From an uncultured Oscillospiraceae bacterium (GTDB lineage Bacteria > Bacillota > Clostridia > Oscillospirales > Oscillospiraceae), in contig CAKTLD010000058.1 in NCBI GenBank assembly GCA_934572445.1, positions 1 to 11,667 on the forward strand: a stretch of DNA of 11,667 nucleotides, in the 5' to 3' direction. How positions within the stretch are numbered: the stretch's first letter is position 1; every line of letters begins with the position of its first letter. Both the position numbers and the translations under genes were made by a program. Shown piece by piece: positions 6,301 through 11,667 of the stretch. Below the pieces are notes generated by a model. That model was not told the DNA's origin, searched no databases, and saw only the letters and a list, made by a program, of their open reading frames with translations.

Positions 6301-6493
6301 AAACGAGGATCGCAAGCAAATTCAGTCTGCACACGGAGAAAAATTTAATTCTCTGGTGATGTTTGACAGTAAGCGGGATGCAAATGAACTCCTCAACGAA
6401 GATGCAGAGGAGCGTGCTTATAAAAGAGAGCAGGCGCCGAAGAAACGGCAGGTGCGCAGAGAACAGAAGCACAGAACCGATCTGGAAAGATAA
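6284..6493 (+). CDS. Small highly charged protein, TTG start
   Basis: The product is 69 aa, rich in Lys, Arg, Glu and Asp, with no membrane segment or recognisable domain. The start was chosen at TTG 6284 because AAGGAAGGAG (6266-6274) sits nine bases upstream and the gene then overlaps the end of the preceding recombinase-like gene by 17 bases. An in-frame ATG at 6188 lies deep inside that gene and has no ribosome binding site. The C-terminal third (KREQAPKKRQVRREQKHR, about 47-64) is strongly basic and could bind nucleic acid. It is the last gene before the terminator at 6527-6568. Function unknown. Confidence 0.65.
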   Translation: MAQESKNEDRKQIQSAHGEKFNSLVMFDSKRDANELLNEDAEERAYKREQAPKKRQVRREQKHRTDLER

Positions 6494-6494
6494 T

Positions 6495-6512
6495 AACTAT
6501 CGGCGACAATAG
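6495..6512. repeat. Short inverted repeat at the right edge of the ParMR cassette
   Basis: CTAT and ATAG enclose a CGGCGACA core two bases after the last cassette stop codon, resembling the sequence at 3557-3577 on the opposite side. The match is short, so confidence is low. Confidence 0.2.
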
Positions 6513-6526
6513 GTACGCTCAAAATA

Positions 6527-6568
6527 CGGCCCATACTCCGAATTTCAGAGTATGGACCGTGCTTTTTT
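6527..6568 (+). terminator. Intrinsic terminator of the parMR-recombinase operon
   Basis: A 12-bp stem (6527-6538 with 6548-6559, one C-A mismatch) with a nine-base loop is followed by GCTTTTTT. It lies 33 bases after the stop of the last operon gene. Confidence 0.85.
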
Positions 6569-6613
6569 GCTTGCACCTCTGTAATTATCCCCTATAATCA
6601 AGGAGTATCGATA

Positions 6614-6784
6614 ATGCTTAATCAGCCGTTTCATGGCCAATTAGGAGAACTACTGTGCGAAAAACTCGGCCAACCTTTGGAGAATACGGCTTGCTTTACA
6701 ATGTTTTCTGCTTTTGCGAAAAACGGCGGTGTTTTGAGATTAAAACTTTCCGAACGTTTCAAAAATGCAGGCGGGTATATTCGT
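6614..6784 (+). pseudogene. N-terminal remnant of a PLD/HKD-type nuclease-like protein
   Basis: An AAGGAG ribosome binding site eight bases before ATG 6614 opens a frame whose first 57 residues look like a real protein. FSAFAKNGGVLRLKLSERFKNAGGYIR (31-57) resembles the first repeat of phospholipase D-like/HKD proteins, which include some restriction and defence nucleases (pattern xVAFAxxSGVxxLxxxLxxFxxxGGxxR). The open frame runs on to 6925, but from about residue 58 it is Arg/Ser-rich and unlike the family. It crosses a 15-bp hairpin at 6823-6858, and the HxK catalytic motifs never appear. The gene therefore appears cut by a deletion near 6785. Family call by pattern only. Confidence 0.5.
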
Positions 6785-7074
6785 AGGAAAAATTCCACTG
6801 TCCCAAGAAGTCGCAACAAGAGAAACGGCGTGATATGCCGTAGCACATCACGCCGTTTACCCCGGAGTATAAAACTTCTTTATCAGTACACTCCTTCTGG
6901 CGAGGGGGCCTTTGTGTCTGCCTAAGATCAGCTGCGCCCGATTCCGTTCCTTTACCTGTGCCCCCGGCGCATACCAATCTGCAAAAGAATCCGGGCTGGG
7001 ATAAGTCCATCCCCATCGTGCAAACGGCGCAGCAGAATTTGCGGCATTTATTTAGTATTCTCATTTTAATAAAA
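6785..7074. other. Intergenic stretch with no supported gene
   Basis: Between the PLD-like remnant and the nrdG promoter no frame on either strand combines a ribosome binding site with a recognisable product. It holds one strong hairpin (6823-6858) and a GC-rich then AT-rich transition near 7040. Short open frames here (for example plus strand 6958-7146 and minus strand 6759-7064) look incidental. Confidence 0.6.
6823..6858. terminator. Strong GC-rich hairpin, possible terminator
   Basis: AAACGGCGTGAT (6823-6834) pairs perfectly with 6847-6858. Inside, TGC/GCA adds three more pairs after one mismatch, leaving a CGTA loop. The plus side lacks a T-run; leftward it is followed by TCTCTTGTTG, so it is only a moderate terminator candidate. 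It lies at the junction beyond the truncated PLD-like gene. Confidence 0.5.
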
Positions 7075-7090
7075 ATACTATATATTGTGT
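7075..7090 (+). promoter_or_regulatory. NrdR box upstream of nrdG
   Basis: ATACTATATATTGTGT matches the NrdR operator consensus ACACWATATATWGTGT at 15 of 16 positions. NrdR is the ATP/dATP-sensing repressor of bacterial ribonucleotide reductase operons. The box lies just upstream of the -35 element of the nrdGD promoter. Confidence 0.8.
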
Positions 7091-7096
7091 TTTCTG

Positions 7097-7125
7097 TTGA
7101 CAGAACTGACCTGTCATTATATACT
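7097..7125 (+). promoter_or_regulatory. Consensus promoter of the nrdG-nrdD-trxB operon, overlapped by a second weak NrdR-like box
   Basis: TTGACA (7097-7102) and TATACT (7120-7125) are separated by exactly 17 bases. A palindromic AT core, TCATTATATACTGAAA (7114-7129), covers the -10. It matches the NrdR consensus at about 10 of 16 positions, roughly 39 bases from the strong box, so two NrdR tetramer halves on one DNA face could shut the promoter. The promoter itself is convincing; the second box is tentative. Confidence 0.75.
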
Positions 7126-7162
7126 GAAAGCCACAGACAACTTTAAGGGAAGGGGGATTTGT

Positions 7163-7849
7163 ATGCGGATCGGCGGACTGCAAAAGGTAACACTGCTGGA
7201 CTATCCCGGCGAGGTGGCCTGCACGGTATTTCTGCCCGGCTGCAACCTGCGCTGTCCCTACTGCCACAACCCGAGTCTTGTTCTGCCCGGACAGAAAACA
7301 GAGGACATCTCCCCCGAATCCCTGCTCGCCTTTCTGAATACGCGCAGAGGCAAACTGGACGGCGTATGCGTCACCGGCGGGGAGCCTACTCTCCACCATG
7401 ACCTTCCCGAATTGCTGGGGCAGATCCGGAATCTGGGCTTTTCCGTCAAGCTGGACACCAACGGTACGAACCCGGATATGCTGGCTTCCCTCTTACAGGC
7501 AGGCACCTTAGATTATGTGGCAATGGACATTAAAAACAGTCCGGCGCGCTACGCCCAGACCTGCGGAGGCATTGATATGCTACCGCAAGTGAAAAAAAGC
7601 GCCGCGCTGCTGATGCGCGGAACCGTGGAATATGAATTCCGCACCACTGTCTGCGCCCCCCTGCACACGCCGGTGGACATGGAGGAGATCGGCCGCTGGC
7701 TGCAAGGCGCAAGCCGGTACTTCCTCCAGTCCTTTGTGGATTCCGGCGCGCTGGTGGGCATCGGCATGAAGCCGCTGAGCCAGGAAGAACTCCACGCACT
7801 GAGAGGCAGCGTTTTGCCCTACATCCCAAACACGAAAATTCGAGAATAA
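7163..7849 (+). CDS. nrdG: Anaerobic ribonucleoside-triphosphate reductase activating protein (radical SAM)
   Basis: The protein is 228 aa with start ATG 7163, preceded by GGGAAGGGGG. It belongs to the radical SAM superfamily: C27-x3-C31-x2-C34 (GCNLRCPYC) binds the [4Fe-4S] cluster that cleaves S-adenosylmethionine, and TGGEPTL (71-77) is the SAM-binding GGE motif. The N-terminal IGGLQKVTLLDYPGEVACTVF is typical of the longer NrdG subgroup, rather than the 150-aa E. coli type. It generates the glycyl radical on NrdD, encoded 22 bases downstream. The promoter at 7097-7125 and NrdR box control it. The placement of nrdG before nrdD is the reverse of the E. coli order. The assignment is firm because the partner enzyme is adjacent. 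Confidence 0.93.
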   Translation: MRIGGLQKVTLLDYPGEVACTVFLPGCNLRCPYCHNPSLVLPGQKTEDISPESLLAFLNTRRGKLDGVCVTGGEPTLHHDLPELLGQIRNLGFSVKLDTNGTNPDMLASLLQAGTLDYVAMDIKNSPARYAQTCGGIDMLPQVKKSAALLMRGTVEYEFRTTVCAPLHTPVDMEEIGRWLQGASRYFLQSFVDSGALVGIGMKPLSQEELHALRGSVLPYIPNTKIRE

Positions 7850-7871
7850 TCGAGAAGGAAAAAAGGAGAAC

Positions 7872-10262
7872 ATGACCATGTACCAAGTGATCAAACGGGA
7901 CGGCCGCGCTGCCGAATTCAGCCTGAGCCGTATCTCCAACGCCATCACCAAGGCGTTCGACGCCACGAAAATCCCCTATGCCCCGGATGTAATCAACCTG
8001 CTGGCCCTGCAGGTCACGGCGGACTATGCCGGCAAGATCAAGGATAATCAGATCGGCGTGGAAGCCATCCAGGACAGCGTGGAGGCCGTTCTCCAGCGGG
8101 CAGGTTACGCCGAAGTGGCCAAGGCGTACATCCTCTACCGCAAAAACCGGGAGAAGCTGCGCAACATGAGCTCCACCATTCTCGACTACAAGGGGCTGGT
8201 GGACGGCTACCTGAAGGTTTCCGACTGGCGGGTGAAGGAGAACTCCACCGTCACCTACTCGGTGGGCGGCCTGATCCTGTCCAACTCCGGCGCCATCACC
8301 GCCAATTACTGGCTCAGCGAGATCTACGACGAGGAGATCGCCGACGCCCACCGCAACGCGGATATCCACATCCACGACCTGTCCATGCTCACCGGCTACT
8401 GCGCCGGCTGGAGCCTGAAGCAGCTCATTCAGAAGGGTCTGGGCGGTATCCCCGGTAAGATCACCAGCGCCCCCGCCAAGCATCTGGCTACCCTGTGCAA
8501 CCAGATGGTGAACTTCCTGGGCATCATGCAGAACGAGTGGGCGGGCGCGCAGGCCTTCTCCAGCTTCGACACCTATCTCGCCCCCTTTGTCCGCACGGAT
8601 CGCCTCAGCTACGATGAGGTCAAGCACTGCATCGAGAGCTTCATCTACGGGGTGAATACGCCCAGCCGCTGGGGCACTCAGGCCCCGTTCTCCAACATCA
8701 CGTTAGACTGGACCGTGCCCGCCGACCTGGCCGACCAACCGTGCATCGTAGGCGGCAAGCCCATGGACTTCACCTACGGGGACTGCCAGGCGGAGATGGA
8801 CCTGATCAACAAGGCCTTCATCGAGGTCATGATCGAGGGGGACGCCAATGGCCGGGGCTTCCAGTACCCCATCCCCACCTACTCCATCACCAAAAACTTC
8901 GACTGGAGCGAAACGGAAAACAACCGTCTGCTCTTCGAGATGACTTCAAAATTCGGCACACCCTATTTCTCTAACTATATCAACTCCGACATGGAGCCCA
9001 GCGACGTGCGCAGCATGTGCTGCCGCCTGCGGCTGGACCTGCGGGAGCTGCGCAAGAAGAGCGGAGGCTTCTTCGGCAGCGGCGAGTCCACCGGTTCCGT
9101 GGGCGTCGTAACCGTCAACCTGCCCCGGATCGCCTACCTCGCCAAGGACGAGGCGGATTTCTTCACCCGGCTGGACCGCATGATGGACATCGCCGCCCGC
9201 AGCCTGAAGATCAAACGCACCACCATCGGGCGGCTGATGGAGGAGGGGCTGTACCCCTACACTAAACGCTATCTCGGCAGCTTTGACAACCACTTCTCCA
9301 CCATCGGCCTTCTGGGCATGAACGAGGCGGGGCTGAACGCCGCGTGGCTGCGCAAGGACCTCACCCACGAGGAGACCCAGGACTTCGCCGTCCGGGTGCT
9401 GAAGCACATGCGGGAGCGGCTGAGCGACTATCAGGAGAAGTACGGCGACCTCTATAACCTGGAGGCCACCCCCGCCGAGTCCACCTCCTACCGCCTGGCC
9501 AAGCACGATAAGCAGCACTACCCCGACATCATCACCGCCCACGAGGGCGCGATGCCCTACTACACCAACTCCAGCCACCTGCCCGTGGGCTACACGGAGG
9601 ACGTGTTCGCCGCGCTGGATGTACAGGACAAGCTCCAGACGCTCTACACCAGCGGCACGGTGTTCCACACCTTCCTGGGGGAAAAGCTGCCCGACTGGCG
9701 GGCGGCGGCAGCCCTGGTGCGCAAGATCGCGGAGAACTACGAGCTGCCCTACTATACCCTGTCCCCCACCTACTCCGTCTGTGCCGACCACGGCTATCTG
9801 GCCGGAGAGCAGTTCACCTGCCCCATCTGCGGAAAGAAGACGGAGGTATACAGCCGCATCACCGGCTACTACCGCCCGGTACAGAACTGGAACGACGGCA
9901 AGAGCCAGGAATACCAGGACAGAAAGACCTATCAGGTGAGCGGCGCAGTGCAGCCCCACGCCTCCGCCCCGGCCAATGAGGCGAAGAGCAGCACCCCCGC
10001 GCCTGAGGCGGCTTCCAGCACTCAGAGTGCGGACGGCTACACCCTGTTTGTCACGGCCACCTGTCCCAACTGCCGGGCGGTGAAGCCGCTGCTGCAGAAG
10101 GCAGGTGTCCCCTACGAGGAAAAGGACGCCCAGCAGCACGCAGAAGAAGCGAAGGCCCTGGGCCTGCGGCAGGCCCCCACCCTGGTGGCGTGGGGCGAGA
10201 CGCCCACCCTCTACGCAGGCGTGGCCCAGATCAAGGAGTTCCTCCGGGAGTATGCCCGATGA
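7872..10262 (+). CDS. nrdD: Anaerobic (class III) ribonucleoside-triphosphate reductase with fused C-terminal redoxin domain
   Basis: The protein is 796 aa and reduces NTPs to dNTPs using a glycyl radical; it acts only without oxygen. An N-terminal ATP-cone (about 4-93, YQVIKRDGR...) gives allosteric control. The catalytic domain holds GYCAGW (175-180, C177) and MCCRLRLD (382-389), candidate active-site cysteines. The C-terminal zinc site is C637, H640, C650 and C653, followed by RITGYYRP (662-669) with radical glycine G665. After a 30-residue Ala/Ser/Pro linker (about 690-720) a thioredoxin/glutaredoxin-like domain follows (722-796), with C731-PNC-C734 and a cis-proline context QAPTL. Usual NrdDs of about 600-720 aa lack this. 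AGGAG lies 3 bases from ATG 7872 and 9 bases from ATG 7878, so the second ATG (MYQVIKRDG) may be the true start. The next gene is a thioredoxin reductase overlapping by four bases. Confidence 0.95.
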   Translation: MTMYQVIKRDGRAAEFSLSRISNAITKAFDATKIPYAPDVINLLALQVTADYAGKIKDNQIGVEAIQDSVEAVLQRAGYAEVAKAYILYRKNREKLRNMSSTILDYKGLVDGYLKVSDWRVKENSTVTYSVGGLILSNSGAITANYWLSEIYDEEIADAHRNADIHIHDLSMLTGYCAGWSLKQLIQKGLGGIPGKITSAPAKHLATLCNQMVNFLGIMQNEWAGAQAFSSFDTYLAPFVRTDRLSYDEVKHCIESFIYGVNTPSRWGTQAPFSNITLDWTVPADLADQPCIVGGKPMDFTYGDCQAEMDLINKAFIEVMIEGDANGRGFQYPIPTYSITKNFDWSETENNRLLFEMTSKFGTPYFSNYINSDMEPSDVRSMCCRLRLDLRELRKKSGGFFGSGESTGSVGVVTVNLPRIAYLAKDEADFFTRLDRMMDIAARSLKIKRTTIGRLMEEGLYPYTKRYLGSFDNHFSTIGLLGMNEAGLNAAWLRKDLTHEETQDFAVRVLKHMRERLSDYQEKYGDLYNLEATPAESTSYRLAKHDKQHYPDIITAHEGAMPYYTNSSHLPVGYTEDVFAALDVQDKLQTLYTSGTVFHTFLGEKLPDWRAAAALVRKIAENYELPYYTLSPTYSVCADHGYLAGEQFTCPICGKKTEVYSRITGYYRPVQNWNDGKSQEYQDRKTYQVSGAVQPHASAPANEAKSSTPAPEAASSTQSADGYTLFVTATCPNCRAVKPLLQKAGVPYEEKDAQQHAEEAKALGLRQAPTLVAWGETPTLYAGVAQIKEFLREYAR

Positions 10263-11215
10263 CAGACATTGCCGTAATCGGCGGCGGCCCCGCCGGACTC
10301 ACCGCCGCCCTATATGCCGCCCGCGCTGGGCGCTCCGTCACCGTTTTTGAGGGCAGCAGCTTTGGCGGCCAGATCACACGCTCACCGCTGGTGGAAAACT
10401 ACCCCGGTCTGGGCACGGTAAGCGGCCTGGAGCTGGGAGACCGGATGTACACCCAGACAGAGGCAGCCGGGGCGGAGCTGGCCTTCAGCGGGGTGCAGAG
10501 GATCGAGCGAACCACGGACGGCACGTTTCTTCTGGAAACCGAGGACGGCCCCGTCACAGCCCGGGCGGCGATCTACGCCGCAGGTGCAAAGCCCCGGACG
10601 CTGGGTCTGCCCGGGGAGGAAGACCTGGTGGGCCGCGGCGTAAGCTACTGCGCCCTGTGCGACGGCCCGTTCTTCGCCGGCCAGGACACGGCGGTGGCCG
10701 GCGGCGGCAACACCGCCGTTGAGGACGCTCTGTTTCTTGCCGAGCGCTGCCGCAGGGTGACGCTGATCCACCGGAGGGATTCCTTCCGGGCGGAGCAAGC
10801 CCTTGTGGAGCGGGCGTCACAGTGTCCAAACCTGTCCATTCTCACAGAGACGGTGATCGCAGATCTCCGCGCCGCAAACGGGGCCCTGGACCACATCCTG
10901 CTGAAAACCGCCGACAGGCGGGAGGAATCGCTCTCCATCAGCGGACTGTTCGTGGCCTTTGGCCGCGTCCCCGATACGGAGCTGGCCGCTGCGCTGGCGG
11001 AGCGGGACAAGGCGGGCTATCTTCTGACCAACGAACGGATGGAAACGGCCACGCCCGGCTTTTTTGCGGCGGGCGACTGCCGGCAGAAGACGGTGCGGCA
11101 GCTGACCACCGCCGTATCAGATGGCACGCTGGCCGCCGTCACCGCCTGTGAATGGCTGGCAGTACAAGAAACAGAAGCCAACAATCAAAACGGCCGCGCC
11201 CATGCGGCCCGCTGA
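10259..11215 (+). CDS. trxB: Thioredoxin reductase (FAD/NAD(P)H flavoenzyme)
   Basis: A 318-aa, cytoplasmic, low-molecular-weight thioredoxin reductase. It shows the FAD-binding IGGGPAGLTAALYA (7-20), the redox-active C131-ALC-C134 followed by DG, the NAD(P)-binding GGGNTAVEDA (148-157) and HRRDSFRA (171-178, whose arginines suggest NADPH), and the second FAD motif AAGDCR (270-275). Length is normal apart from a short polar tail after residue 302. The ATG overlaps the nrdD stop (ATGA, 10259-10262), with GGGAG about eight bases upstream, so the two are translationally coupled. The context suggests it feeds electrons to the redoxin domain fused to NrdD. Whether it also serves free thioredoxins cannot be judged. 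A ferredoxin-dependent variant is possible but the HRRxxxR pattern favours NADPH. Confidence 0.92.
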   Translation: MTDIAVIGGGPAGLTAALYAARAGRSVTVFEGSSFGGQITRSPLVENYPGLGTVSGLELGDRMYTQTEAAGAELAFSGVQRIERTTDGTFLLETEDGPVTARAAIYAAGAKPRTLGLPGEEDLVGRGVSYCALCDGPFFAGQDTAVAGGGNTAVEDALFLAERCRRVTLIHRRDSFRAEQALVERASQCPNLSILTETVIADLRAANGALDHILLKTADRREESLSISGLFVAFGRVPDTELAAALAERDKAGYLLTNERMETATPGFFAAGDCRQKTVRQLTTAVSDGTLAAVTACEWLAVQETEANNQNGRAHAAR

Positions 11216-11235
11216 AGCGCAGAAAGTGAGCAACT

Positions 11236-11445
11236 CTGAACTGGTTTTTTGAGCTTGCATGGCTTTGGAAAAGCCTCGGGATCGCCTTGCTGGTATCCCT
11301 TGCGGGCGTGCTGTGCACGCATCTGGTGTGCCGGGCAAAGGGGACGCGGCTGTCCGCCGGGATCGCCCTTTTGATTGCCGCCGCGGCCTTTGCGGCCGCC
11401 CTTGTGGTGATCCTGCTGCTGGCGCAGACCCCCGCCCCGATTTAA
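11236..11445 (+). CDS. Small two-helix membrane protein, probable CTG start
   Basis: An in-frame stop at 11227-11229 limits the start. CTG at 11236 is the first plausible initiator, preceded by GAAAGTGAG five bases upstream, and gives 69 aa. An internal TTG at 11287 would remove the first 17 residues. The product has an amphipathic aromatic N-terminus (NWFFELAWLWKSL), a first hydrophobic helix (about 14-32), a basic turn CRAKGTR (32-38) and a second, Ala/Leu-rich helix (about 41-63), ending QTPAPI. It lies 20 bases after trxB and before the terminators, so is likely the last gene of the nrd operon. No family recognised. Codon bias fits a real gene, but the non-ATG start keeps confidence moderate. 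Confidence 0.5.
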   Translation: MNWFFELAWLWKSLGIALLVSLAGVLCTHLVCRAKGTRLSAGIALLIAAAAFAAALVVILLLAQTPAPI

Positions 11446-11463
11446 ACCTCTTTTTCCACAAAG

Positions 11464-11492
11464 CGGCCCCCCGGTTCAGCCGGAGGGGGCCG
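11464..11492. terminator. GC-rich hairpin after the nrd operon
   Basis: CGGCCCCCCGG (11464-11474) pairs with 11480-11492, allowing one or two bulged bases, around a TTCAG loop. It lies 18 bases after the small membrane-protein gene. The plus-strand T-run is weak (TTCG), so it may act together with the next hairpin. Confidence 0.6.
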
Positions 11493-11512
11493 TTCGTGCC
11501 CAACGCCTGAGG

Positions 11513-11544
11513 CAGCGGCTGAAGATTCAGCCGCTGTCTCTTTT
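11513..11544 (+). terminator. Intrinsic terminator
   Basis: CAGCGGCTGAA (11513-11523) pairs perfectly with 11526-11536 across a two-base minimal loop, which opens to a larger one in practice. It is followed by TCTCTTTT. It is the better terminator for the nrd operon. Confidence 0.75.
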
Positions 11545-11610
11545 CGCATAATAAGCAACCACCCGCCAAGCGGCAATGTCACTTAGTTAACAAGTAAGGA
11601 ACCTCACAAA

Positions 11611-11653
11611 GACAGCACACAGCAAAGCGAAAGCAAGCTGTGTGCTGTCTTTT
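11611..11653. terminator. Intrinsic terminator near the right edge
   Basis: GACAGCACACAGC (11611-11623) pairs over 13 bp with 11637-11649 and is followed by TTTT. The left flank carries AAA, so it can work leftward too. About 70 bases separate it from the previous hairpin with no gene between, so it probably ends a convergent gene beyond the window. Confidence 0.75.
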
Positions 11654-11667
11654 GCGACATCAGGGCA

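Noticed and set aside
6759..7064. Minus-strand 101-codon open frame
   Set aside because: It covers the hairpin at 6823-6858, has no ribosome binding site or domain, and its composition looks random.
6958..7146. Plus-strand 62-codon open frame before nrdG
   Set aside because: No ribosome binding site; it runs through the NrdR box and the nrdG promoter and resembles no known protein.
7530..8627. Minus-strand 365-codon open frame across nrdG and nrdD
   Set aside because: It is antisense to two strongly identified genes and rich in Val/Gly/Asp/His, as expected of a shadow.
8946..10139. Minus-strand 397-codon open frame inside nrdD
   Set aside because: It is antisense to the NrdD catalytic, glycyl-radical and redoxin coding sequence; composition is that of a shadow frame.
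11117..11569. Minus-strand 150-codon open frame over the end of trxB
   Set aside because: It crosses two terminator hairpins and the end of trxB, and shows no domain.

Overview
The window looks like a chromosomal segment of a strictly anaerobic, GC-rich, spore-forming member of the Clostridia, probably an Oscillospirales/Ruminococcaceae-type gut bacterium. The evidence is an archaeal/eukaryotic-type prolyl-tRNA synthetase tail, an MsmX/UgpC-type sugar ABC ATPase with a lysine-rich insert, a small acid-soluble spore protein (SASP) relative, and an oxygen-sensitive class III ribonucleotide reductase operon. No tRNA, rRNA, CRISPR array or complete insertion sequence was seen.

Left region (1-3450). 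The 3' end of proS runs rightward into a strong bidirectional hairpin. Facing it is an orphan sugar-importer ATPase with no permease beside it. Next comes a leftward pair: a TIGR04255-family protein and a small polytopic membrane protein. They are driven by a textbook TTGACA-17-TATAAT promoter and end at a 15-bp hairpin.

Middle region (3450-6785). A 35-codon SASP-like gene has a sigmaG-like promoter, a good ribosome binding site and its own terminator, but it lacks the C-terminal half of the family. It abuts a plasmid-like module: a TnpW-like small protein (leftward), then a tightly coupled rightward operon. That operon encodes an actin-like ParM, a ribbon-helix-helix ParR, a full serine resolvase, a short serine-recombinase-like protein whose catalytic serine is replaced by glycine, and a 69-aa highly charged protein with a TTG start. 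A terminator closes it. Just beyond lies the N-terminal remnant of a PLD/HKD-type protein. This reads as an integrated plasmid-derived or mobile stabilisation cassette.

Right region (7075-11445). A perfectly spaced vegetative promoter carrying NrdR-box sequences drives nrdG (radical SAM activase), nrdD (class III ribonucleotide reductase with a C-terminally fused CPNC redoxin domain) and a thioredoxin reductase gene overlapping nrdD by ATGA. Together these could form a self-contained route from NAD(P)H through the flavoenzyme and fused redoxin to NrdD for dNTP synthesis without oxygen. A small two-helix membrane protein, probably using a CTG start, follows, and then three hairpins close the region.

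The most interesting parts are the ParMR/paired-recombinase cassette with a serine-less recombinase, the half-length SASP, and the self-contained reductase operon.
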